From contig CP136063.1 of the NCBI GenBank assembly GCA_032622095.1, positions 217,699,982-217,763,981 of the forward strand: 64,000 nt of DNA. Reading direction: 5' to 3'. The stretch is from Siphonodentalium dalli (taxonomy: Eukaryota > Mollusca > Scaphopoda > Gadilida > Siphonodentaliidae). Shown here piece by piece: positions 12,498-21,703 of the stretch. Below the pieces are notes generated by a model, which made no database searches, was not told the DNA's origin, and saw only the letters and a list, made by a program, of their open reading frames with translations. Made by a program: the position numbers and the translations under genes. Every line of letters starts with the position of its first letter. The stretch's first letter is position 1.

Positions 12498-12535
12498 CCT
12501 GAAGAAGGTAATTCTACCGAAACGTTGAGGCAACT
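12498..12535 (+). ncRNA. Hammerhead-like motif at the 5' flank of the Penelope-like element
   Basis: CTGAAGA fits the hammerhead core CUGANGA. It is followed by a small stem (GGTA, ATTC, TACC) and GAAAC, then a second possible stem (GTTG/CAAC). Hammerhead ribozymes are known in the pseudo-LTRs of Penelope-like elements, and this motif sits 125 nt upstream of the element's first ORF. One extra A before stem II and a poor cleavage-site and stem-I fit suggest a decayed or non-functional copy. Resemblance is seen; ribozyme identity is inferred. Confidence 0.4.
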
Positions 12536-12658
12536 TGACAGTGCGCTCCTAAGTACTTTTTTAATTTTTATTTTATATCTTCGCGTTCCGTTCTTTGTGT
12601 ATTATATGTTACTAATCAATACCTTTATTCACAGCCAAAATTCAAGTCCTGGATCAAA

Positions 12659-13617
12659 ATGACTCAACCAAAACAACCTAAACGTGGAAAAACTAACCGC
12701 CCAGAGCGGCAAAAAGACCAGGCTTATTTAGACCATTCAAATCTAGTAAAGTTGCTGTACACAATTCTACAACTTTGGCACCATATTAATTTTGTACAGG
12801 ACCGTTTGGAGAAGAAGGTCCTTCCGAAAGGCTTTTCGGCCATCGTAGAGTCAGGGCGAAAGAAGACATTCCGACCAGTGCTCCCTTGTGAGGATGTCTT
12901 CAATTCGCTTAAAGCGGACGCTTTTGAGTGGGGTTTAAACTCCATGAAAACTTTGGTCAAGTATTATCGGAAAACGGAATCAGAAATTGAAGTCAAGGTT
13001 CTTTCGGCTCTTTCTTCTAAAACCCTTGACTTCGACCGAGCACGTGACACGGCATTAAAATGTGGACTGAAGAATTTTGGCACCAAATTAACTAATGAGA
13101 CAAAATCAAAGTTCTTGAGCATCTGTGGTAATCTTCAGTCCTCGATAGGTACACGAGCTGGCGTCCAAACTCATAAAAACAAACGTGGTCGGTCACCCTC
13201 CCCTCCCCCACTAATCGCTCGCCAGCTTCAATTTCAGGATAGTCCAGCCAGGGATCAGACAACATCGTCTGTGAGATCCACACCAAAACGCGTCAAAGCC
13301 ACACCACAGCCACAGCGACCTGCACCAAAACCACGGACGTCACGCATATCCACTACACCAAATACATCACTTCAAAATTCACCAGCCAAGAGAACAACAC
13401 CACCAAAGCACATCTCTTCCAGCCCTCCTTCGCCTGGTGGTTCCATTGCTTCGATGACATCGCCAGCGATTTCAACATCATCACCATCGTATGCCGAGGT
13501 ATTATCAACATCACATAAGGTATCCAAATTTTTTAAATTTCGTCAACCTGGCCCTAAGAAGGATTGGTCATTCCCTAAACAGATCAAAAACCCTGTTTTT
13601 ATTTTCGGCTCTTCTAA
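12659..13617 (+). pseudogene. Penelope-like element ORF1, N-terminal part (coiled/disordered region and SGNH block I)
   Basis: Opens at ATG 12659 (MTQPKQPKRG) and stays open for 319 codons before a MITE interrupts it at 13618. Residues about 1-170 are charged and mostly helical-looking with no family I recognise. Residues about 180-280 are rich in Pro, Ser and Thr with basic patches, probably disordered and nucleic-acid binding. The end reads PVFIFGSSN: a hydrophobic strand followed by G-S-S, the position of the catalytic serine block (usually GDS) of SGNH/GDSL hydrolases. The frame resumes past the MITE at 13951 and completes the domain. Because the RT ORF follows directly, this is taken as ORF1 of the same element. 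The role is unknown; an esterase-type activity or RNP assembly are possibilities. In-frame sequence up to the insertion is intact. Confidence 0.75.
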
Positions 13618-13946
13618 CCTCTTCGCTGCTAAATGACGTTATGACGTCGTGTGCTGGGCTGTTGACATTATTGCCATTTTCCAATGGGAAACTCTAATGG
13701 GAATACCAAAAGAACCATAAAACTGATTCAGTTGAAATGCTATTATCGTTCACAATCGTGGAACATCATACATTGTTTGAAACTTCGAAATACAGGTATT
13801 CCGATGCACCAATCTTTGATATCCAGTCATGTATAATGGCTTACTGCTAATGTGCTGAAGTAGGTCCGTAGTACCTACGGACCATATAGCACACGGCGTG
13901 CACTTTTACGTCCGTAATAGTTACGGACGTCATAGCAGCGAAGAGG
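13618..13946. mobile_element. MITE inserted in Penelope ORF1
   Basis: A 329-bp element with 14-bp TIRs (CCTCTTCGCTGCTA at the left, its complement at the right), flanked by CTAA at 13614-13617 and 13947-13950. Dropping it and one CTAA keeps the reading frame (Ser-Asn-Val-Ser across the junction), showing that it interrupted a formerly continuous ORF. A subterminal inverted motif ACGTCCGTAA/TTACGGACGT lies near the right end. Confidence 0.8.
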
Positions 13947-13950
13947 CTAA

Positions 13951-14444
13951 TGTGTCCCGGATCGATGTCGATCCTCCCAAACATGTTTGTATTGCTTCTT
14001 ACCCAGGTGGCAATTTAGGTCATTTCGGCAACATCGCCCACAAACTGAAGTCGAAGCCAGAAAAGTCACCTCGACACGTCATCATCAGCATTGGCATCAA
14101 TAACAGAGAGGACTGGAAGACAGACAACGACAAAGGCAAAACAGCAGGCACCACAGCTAAAGGCAGGGTAACTAACATGGTTTGTAATTTCCGAAAAGTT
14201 TTTCCTAATGCGACACTTTATTTTCAGGAAATAAATATCTCATCTAGTTTAGATTCTAGGGACCAGAAAGTTCTGCGTGCCATTAACAGCCAAGCTCGTC
14301 AGACACAGAACCTCAAGGTCATACAGGCAATACCCCCCCCCCCGCGACTTTCACGTGGAGAATGACAACATCCACTGGACATCACAGACGACGGCGAAAA
14401 TCTACCACGGCTGGACTAACATCTTTAAAGGTAATTTAAACTAA
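13951..14444 (+). pseudogene. Penelope-like element ORF1, C-terminal SGNH-hydrolase domain
   Basis: Continues ORF1 after the MITE. SYPGGNL (about 13999-14020) fits block II (Gly), VIISIGINNRED (about 14080-14115) fits block III (GxN), and DNIHW at 14364-14378 fits block V (DxxH). With GSS just before the MITE, all catalytic positions of an SGNH/GDSL hydrolase are represented. An 11-base C run at 14333-14343 shifts the frame by one; the DxxH block and the stop TAA at 14442-14444 lie in the shifted frame. A ten-C run would restore continuity, so this is either a homopolymer mutation or an assembly error. SGNH domains occur in ORF1 of some CR1-group LINEs and as cargo in rotifer Penelope-like Terminons. 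The RT here is clearly Penelope-type. Confidence 0.75.
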
Positions 14445-14448
14445 TCTC

Positions 14449-16687
14449 TCAGAAGGGCACCAGCCATGTGGAAAGAGTCAGTCTCGGCACCGAGATAGTC
14501 AATCTTGTACCCGACCTTTCCCTGAGCGCTGGTGAGAAATCATTACTTAGGTATGGTCTAACCTTTGTTCCAACCCCACCCGATCTCAAAGAAACACCAC
14601 ATGTGGTTGAGACGGAGGATGGAACATTGGTTTTACCAGACTCTATGTATGCCATGGAAATGAACGGCGGTCCAACAAGCATGCAATTTATGGAAGTAAC
14701 AGCTATGGCTGATTTCTTTCGCAATTCGACAGGTTTAAAAGATCAATTTAAAGAACCTTCGATGTGGACCCCACTGATCGCCAGATTGACAAATCAATTC
14801 CCGAGGTCGCTGGCTTAGTCAAAACCGACATTACAAATTTACCAAAATTTCACAACGAGGATAACCTCACTAAAGTTGAAAGAACTGCACTAAAAACCCT
14901 TCACAGCAATAAAAACATTGTAATAAAACCTTGTGACAAAGGCAGCTCGCTCGTCATCACGTCTAAAGAAAATTACATTCTAGAAGCGACGCGCCAATCA
15001 AGCAACACTAAATATTACAAACCATTGGATGAGCCAATTTGGAAATCCAATGTTTTAAAATTCAATCTCATTCTCAAAAGCTTGCTGGACCAGGACGTTT
15101 TAAAGAAAAAAACATGTTCAGTATCTAATTGCAAAACCTGAATCCAATAATAGGACATTTTATTTGCTACCTAAAATACATAAACATTTGAGCTGTTGGA
15201 CTAATCCATACACACCACCCGGACGCCCCACCATAAGTGACGTAGCGTCGGAATCGTACCACATTTCGGAGTGTATTGATTTCTATTTGAAACCAATTGC
15301 TACCCGCCATCCGGGCTATCTAAAAGACACGGAGGACTTCCTCATTAAATTGACGAAAATTGAAGTCCCATCTTCTTCTTACCTAATTAGTCTCGACGTG
15401 GAATCTATGTATACAAATATTGGAATCGAAGCCGGATTAAAGTCATAGACCTGGAGATGAAATACTTCAATTATTAGAACTTTCTCTTAAAGGGAATGAC
15501 TTTGAATTTAATCGACGATATTATTTACAGGTCTCCGGCTGCAGTATGGGAAAGAAGTTTAGTCCTAATTTTGCCTAAATTTGTGTTGCAGAATGGGAGA
15601 AAGGCGCCCTAGCCAAATCTGATAAACAACCATTAGCCTATTATAGATTCTTGGATGACATATTTGTCATTTGGACTCATGGTCTGGATGAGTTTAGGGT
15701 GTTCCTGGACATCTTGAACAGTCATGATGAATCAATAAAACTCAAAGAATCAATATCGTAAGCCAGCATTGATTTCCTTGATTTAACAATATTTAAGGGC
15801 CCACAATTTACATCGTGCAACATTTTAGATACAAAACTTTTTACGAAACCAACGGACTATCACCAGCTTCTTCATCGTAAATCTTTTCATCCGCCAAAAC
15901 TTTTCAATGGATTGATTAAATCTCAAATCATTCGATACCACCGGAACTGCACGAACAGAAGTGACCTAAATCAAGCTTGTTCAGTGCTGTTCCAGGCTTT
16001 ACGACCGCGCGGCTACTCTAGTAGATTACTGTGCCAAGTAAAGTCCGAAACTCTCAGAGAATTGGAATCGTTACGCCATGACCCAACATCGACTGAGCCA
16101 ACAAGGATACGGCACAATCGGCCGGTGTTGGGTAATGGTAATGGTAAACTCATAATATTATTCACTCCAATTATTACCCTGAACATCCTAGATAGCCATG
16201 TGTCACATGTACGGTGCTGTCTGCGAATGTGACACAGGACTGTCGCAACAACCTCACTATTTTTTGTTACAAACTCTTAAACTTGTCCAAAAAAAATTAT
16301 AGTAAAGTATTGTTCAAAATTTAACCCAGCCTTGATTAAAATTATCACATAAAATATTAGTAGGCACCAACCGGCCATCCAAATACCAAATAGTCTGTGT
16401 CAAATTATATACACGCTATCATATATTCATATTGCACTTATCATTCAGGGGCAACAGGAAGACGGCCATCTAGGTCATGCTGCTCCTGTGCAATAATACA
16501 ATTTTGTTCACTACTTTGTCAATGTATCGTATATTATTGTGCAAATAAAGATCTATCTATGGTTCAGCCTAATTTTGTCACAAAAAACGATGTTACATCA
16601 ACACAATGGGATATCTCAAACTAGTAACACTTTCACCAGCGAACAAACACGCATATCGTATCAAATGCATTATATAGCGAGCTTTAA
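14449..16687 (+). pseudogene. Penelope-like element ORF2: reverse transcriptase
   Basis: Penelope-type RT beginning a few bases after the ORF1 stop. In order: LSAGEKSLLRYGLTFVPTP (N-terminal PLE motif, about 14520-14580), NIVIKPCDKGSSLVI (about 14917-14960), LLPKIHKHL (about 15160-15186), PPGRPTISD (about 15216-15242), LISLDVESMYTNI (about 15387-15422) and YYRFLDDIFVIW (catalytic aspartates at 15654-15659). After these come FLDLTIF and the KLFTKPTDYHQLLH box (about 15775-15875). All are hallmarks of the Penelope family, which is related to telomerase. Frameshifts near 14760 and 15105 and several stops (for example 15446, 15578, 15760) make it non-functional. The linker at 16130-16680 is more decayed but still ends in frame with the endonuclease, interrupted by a MITE at 16688. 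Confidence 0.88.
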
Positions 16688-17167
16688 AGGTACTCAACCC
16701 GATAAAACTCCTCTCAATTACTATTTCAATGGCTTCGGGGGTCAAAAATATTTGATTCGAGTCGAGGAAGTCACCCATCAAAGCTCAGATTTGTTAGATA
16801 TCGATTTTAGAAATCTATTATGTTTCATTATCGGGAATTCTTTCTGGCCCAGAAGATAGTAAAAAATTCGTTATTATTACCCACTTGATTATAGAGTTAT
16901 CCATCCTTGTCTGTTTGAATAGAATTTTGGCGTAAAATCTCGAGCATGTTACCAAATTGACGGCAGTTATAAGTACTCATCTCGAGAACATAAGAATTTT
17001 CAAAAATCAATATCTAATGACTCTGAGCTTTGTTTGATGGGTTCCTCGACTCGAATCAAATATTTTTTACCCCCAAAGCCAAAGAAATAGTAATATAGGA
17101 CCCTCTGATCGGATTGTTGTTGTTGGAATCTGTTGAGATGGGGACCCTTTTTACGGGTTGAGTACCT
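16688..17167. mobile_element. TTAA-flanked MITE family C inserted in Penelope ORF2
   Basis: A 480-bp element with termini AGGTACTCAACCCG and CGGGTTGAGTACCT, flanked by TTAA at 16684-16687 and 17168-17171. Long subterminal arms (about 16735-16845 and 16980-17110) are also inverted copies of each other. It sits between the linker and the GIY-YIG domain; the host frame reads straight across the TTAA (Ser-Phe-Asn-Cys). TTAA targets are typical of piggyBac- and Kolobok-type transposases. Other copies: 7260, 36204, 56638. Confidence 0.88.
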
Positions 17168-17576
17168 TTAATTGTGATTCTAAAAATGTAATTTACTTAA
17201 TCACATGCAAAAGATGCCGTAAACAATATGTTGGACAAACAAAAACCTCTCTCAAAGTTAGAATGTCTAATCATCTTTCCAGTATTCGCAAAAAACTCGA
17301 CATGCCAAATTTCCGATCATTTCAACTCATCTAATCATGACATTAAATCCCATTTCAGCTTTCAGCCAATAGCACAGACACCAATTCTAGCCGACGAAGA
17401 CCAAACCGATTCAATACGCCTAGAAAGCGAAAATCATTGGATGGGCGTACTTAAAACATATCTTCCGTTCGGACTTAACATTGACTACAAAGGTGTTTCT
17501 CGAAATTTCTTGTGCTTTCCTCTGATCTACAATCATAGAAATGTTGATCATTATATTATAAGATTCCCTTCATTAA
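17168..17576 (+). pseudogene. Penelope-like element ORF2: GIY-YIG endonuclease domain
   Basis: Reads NVIYLITCKRC then KQYVGQT, the GIY...YIG core in its PLE form (VIY...YVG), with the two-cysteine CxxC-like insertion seen in Penelope elements. Then come an Arg in KVRMSNH, a His-rich ISDHFNSSNHDIKSHF block, and RLESENHWMGVLKTYLP with the conserved Glu and the typical ENxWI..LKT..P.GLN ending (about 17420-17480). This endonuclease makes the target nick for reverse transcription. The frame changes about 17225 and again near 17300. The C-terminal tail is cut by the Harbinger-like MITE at 17577 and seems to resume at 18569 (RRIKPITPGYK in frame). The RT plus GIY-YIG arrangement marks an endonuclease-positive PLE. 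Confidence 0.85.
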
Positions 17577-18565
17577 GGCTGCATTTACACTGATATAGAA
17601 CTGTATACAGATATGTATGAAGTCACGTGTCGCGCATAACTGTGATCACAATATGATTACTAATAGTGAACGCGCGCTGATCGGTACTCTGGTAATTGAC
17701 AATTCACTACGAGTCGTTTCAGTTTAGGCCAGACATAAAAATGGACCAACTATCAGCAGACAACAGCGATTTGGTATGTGATCATCAGATGATTTCAGGT
17801 GATCATCTATATATCTATAGGTCTCCTGTTTGACACCATCTGGGCGTTGGCCATTTTGGATCTGTATGGAATGGGTATCCACCATACAACACACTTTCTT
17901 TGACCAAATGTAGTAAAAATTCCAACTGATGACAATTCCAATGGCAATGTTGACCAAATGTAGGGACAATATTTTTTTCTTAAATTAACTAGCAGTTTTT
18001 GACTGGCCACGGGGAGGGACCAGGACACAATATTTCCAAGTGTTGGAAATTTCCAACCTGACACCCGCTCCCATAAGGTTGGGAAACTTCCAGCTGATGG
18101 CCATTCCAGTCCAAAATTTTGATAAACAGTAGGAAATTATGCAAATATTGGTCCGAAAACAATACCCCCCCCCCCCCAAATATAATGTTTGAAAATCAAA
18201 CTACAAGATCATTTTCAACCTATTGTTGGTTTGGAAATTACAACTAATGTTGTGTCAGGTATGAAATTTCCAACTGTTGAAAATTTTGACCAAAGTTGCC
18301 ACGTCCCTGTCCGTGTTCAATATTCGAAATACACGGGTTGAAATGACAACGAACGCTAAAACACATTCGCCAAGCCCGAGTAACAATTAATCAAAACAGA
18401 TTTGCCTGTCACAATGCTTCGGCGTTGACCGTGAAGTGTAGCGGACACGATTTTTGCTCACACGAACTAATACCGTTTTCTTTCTGTGTGCATTTCTATA
18501 TCAACCCGTTTACACTAGTCTGCGTGTAGATCTGTGTACAGTTCTATAGCAATGTAAATGCACCC
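17577..18565. mobile_element. Harbinger-like MITE family E, copy 1
   Basis: About 989 bp with TIRs GGCTGCATTTACACTG and its diverged complement ending ATGCACCC, flanked by TAA at 17574-17576 and 18566-18568. A 3-bp TWA duplication with GG-starting TIRs is typical of PIF/Harbinger. It lies in the 3' end of the Penelope ORF2. Copy 2 at 25854-27666 shares GTCACGTGTCGC, GAACGCGCGCT, AACTATCAGCAGAC and ACGGACACGATTTTTGCTC-like blocks. The interior (about 17780-18300) has repeated TTCCAACTGATG phrases not found in copy 2, suggesting another small insertion. No transposase. Confidence 0.8.
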
Positions 18566-18568
18566 TAA

Positions 18569-18947
18569 GACGAATAAAACCGATCACTCCTGGTTATAAA
18601 CATATGTATTGCTTTAAATAATGTGTAGTTTGTTTGAAGTGGATAGTATTAGACACAAGCAGGGGCATTTTGCTGATCATGATTGTCGTTTCTATTAAGG
18701 AGGCCCCATTCATGAATATTCCAAAACATATCACTTTCAAACAATCAAATTGAAGGGATAAATCATTATTCTTTATATCCTTTATGCAATAAATAATTAT
18801 TATAACAACAACACGTATACCCTCACAATATGAAAGATATGTTCGAATTAAGCAAATAAGTGGTTTAAAAAAATAAAAACAACCATTTTGTTCATGTAGA
18901 TCGATAGACAGTTTGACAGGAAATAACACACTGCATTATCTAATCTA
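18569..18947. other. Probable Penelope 3' tail, then unrecognised sequence
   Basis: The first 45 bases continue the Penelope C-terminal frame in a basic tail before a stop near 18614. The rest is AT-rich with no recognised feature and no second pseudo-LTR or hammerhead-like motif. Confidence 0.45.
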
Positions 18948-19232
18948 GGGTATGTGCTCAGTGTACCATATGCAATGATGACTGTCCGCGAGAAAATAAA
19001 TAAAACATTTTTAATTGCATATTTTAGTTTTTTTGGCAGCCATTTGCAGAACTACTTTTTATCTGATAAAGGACCAAAAACAACACAAAACAACCTAAAT
19101 ATTATTCAACCACATTTTCAATAATAATAAATACACAATACTGATTCACTTTTTAGAAGGTATGTAGTGCTATGTGTGAGTTTTCCCTTAAAAAATAGTC
19201 ATGATTTCAGATGGTAGACTGAGCGCATACCC
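18948..19232. mobile_element. TA-flanked MITE
   Basis: 285 bp with TIRs of about 35 bp (GGGTATGTGCTCAGTGTACC against the complement of GACTGAGCGCATACCC) between TA dinucleotides at 18946 and 19233. TA targets suggest Tc1/mariner ancestry. AT-rich core, no ORF. Confidence 0.75.
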
Positions 19233-19639
19233 TATAATTGTGTTCATAGTCTAGGAATGCAGTGTGAAACCTACATGAAAACATGGGGTCATTTTGTTTT
19301 TTTTAAACTCTTTTTTTTATATCTGTTTGACATGTTCATTCTTATACAATATGCTGGATGTGGTCCTCAGATAGCATAGATTTCTTCATTTGGTGTACTA
19401 GCTTAACAATTAAAGGCACGGGCGGCGTTCGTTGCAGAACTATTTATATTTGTTCAAATCGCCATCAACAAAAGGAACAGCAAAATATATACAGTTCCGT
19501 TCATATTCCAAACATAATCAGCGCGTAAATAGTATATTGTCGTCAAGACGTACGACGGTGTACGTAAACAAGAGAATGCTCATGTTACAGAAGTTGTGCT
19601 TCTGTTTACACAACACAGCTCAATTATATTGGTTATACA

Positions 19640-19945
19640 CACAACAATGATATAAACGCTCTTTATTGTTTCCATATCGGGAAAACAGTAACAAATAACG
19701 CTCTTTATGTTTACCATATTCGGATCTAAACAAAAGCCAGGAAACGTAACGTTTTTTGCTTTTGTTTACATAACAAAGGGGGGAATTGACAATAACATAC
19801 TGTTTGTGCCATATTTCTGATTGGCATAAGAACAAAGTCTGTCTGTATCTTACTATTCCTTCTGTTTATGTCGGTTTTTGACGGAGGTGGATATTTCAAC
19901 AGCATACCCACCGCCAACGCCGCCGGTATCTTTAAGTAGTGTTCT
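19640..19945 (-). repeat. Dispersed repeat family B, copy 2 (inverted)
   Basis: Reverse-complement relative of 4907-5215, including ACGCTCTTTATTGTTTCC, TTTTGTTTACATAACAAA and the end ACCCACCGCCAACG. Confidence 0.7.
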
Positions 19946-21703
19946 GTGTATGTCCATCTATACTTTCAACCCCCTGATATAGCTCTGGCGCGGAAATACC
20001 TTAAATATTTAAGATAAAAATCTGTTCGAGACCATATCGATAATTTAGTTTTCCAAATTACCAATTAATATGGTTGCAGCATTGAGGATGTTGTGTAGGA
20101 TAACCAAACTCCATACCCTCTGATAGTATTAATCGCCTGTACGCGATCGGTCCATTTCAACAGGCGAGAACAGTGATTAGTTAGAAGCCATTATCAAACT
20201 ATAACTGCTGTCAAGAAATTTCAGGCCAGTAATAAACATGTCTTCTTTCATGGATGCCAAAATGAATAAATCATGTTTGATATTTGTTGCTGCGTTTTGT
20301 GATTTATAATTCATTTCGAAAAGTGGTATGAGTCCGTCGATTTTAACCTTGATTTGTTTCTCGAAAGAGGATCATCCAAAATAAAAATAACATATGCAGA
20401 ATTTGAAGCTCTTTGGGACGATACCGGTTTGTTGAGATTATTCGGATAATCTGAGAGCGAGCTCTTGTGATAACGTTCAATTGGGATTTCCATGCAAATA
20501 TCCATTACGGGGCCAAAAAGTTAATGCAGGTACAGCGTTGAAATTAAAAAGAGTGACACCCCCATTGTTCACCTAGAATTTACAGAACAGTATACGTTTC
20601 TCAAGCCAAACGTTAAACAAGTTCCTAACTGTCCATGATTGGGGGGGGGGGGGTGGTTCGCGAATGCTTCGACCAACGAAGGGATTTAGCTGGTTTAAAC
20701 ATATTTATTGTAACTCAGTTTACAAGGGATTGGATGACAGGTTATAACATCTTAAGGTGGCTCCTCTCCCGACAATATTTACACAAATGTTTAAACAAGA
20801 TGAATAACAGATATAATGTACATGTGATAATAAGAATATTGATGATGATGTATGCTGATTGATGTTATACCGGTCCTGAGGTCCTCTCCTGTAGATATCA
20901 TGCCATGCCGTGTCGTAAGTAGTTTACGAGTGTTCTTCGTTAAAGTGATGTGAAACGTAAATTGAACCTCACAATTGAGTTCCCTGCGTCATTCTGTGGG
21001 AAGAGTGAATAAAATAACTCAGATGCACGAAATCCCCCATCCTGAAGTCAGTTTGTACACATTATACGGCCATTCGGCTAACTATTTATATTCATCAATC
21101 GTCCCGATTAATCTCACCATAATAACACGAAAATACAAACCGATGCGTTGTCTTGTGCAGTCACGGAAATGCCCGAGCACTTCCGACTCGATTGGGATTG
21201 AATCGGGTTTCGTTCTCAGAAATGGCTTCTAGGGAGGATGACCGTTCGCTGGAATAGCGTCATGCACATCAGAATATTAAAGCGAAAAACAAATTGACAT
21301 CGCAATCGGTAGTCAATTCGACAGGGAAGGAATAGAAAGGGAATTGTTGCGTGAAATCACAAACGGAAGAACATTGGCCGAGTTAGTGGCAAAGATTATA
21401 ATCGAACAGTGATCGAGAGGTAATAATTCCAAAATGTTACTATTTATAGAAAATTGTAAGCGCATTGACCGAATTTTTACATCAATCTGGCCGCAAGCAC
21501 AGTACCGTGCAGAAAGAGTTGTCTTACTTTTGTAACTCAAAACTGTTTAATTGCATTATACTTGTACAATAGTACAAATAATTGGTATTCAATATGCCAG
21601 TACAGAACATTTGTTAGCTCATTGGCCATGAAATGTTTTTAATGGCAAATTCTGTTGTCAAGCTTTAGTAAGCACTATTCATTCTGATGGATGATAACTA
21701 TAA
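19946..21703. other. No gene recognised; one 13-G run
   Basis: AT-rich sequence with short frames only. A G run at about 20641-20653 is the only notable local feature. Confidence 0.5.

Noticed and set aside
11867-12533. Ser/Leu/His-rich proteins of about 180-200 residues
   Set aside because: Translation of GA/GT microsatellite DNA.
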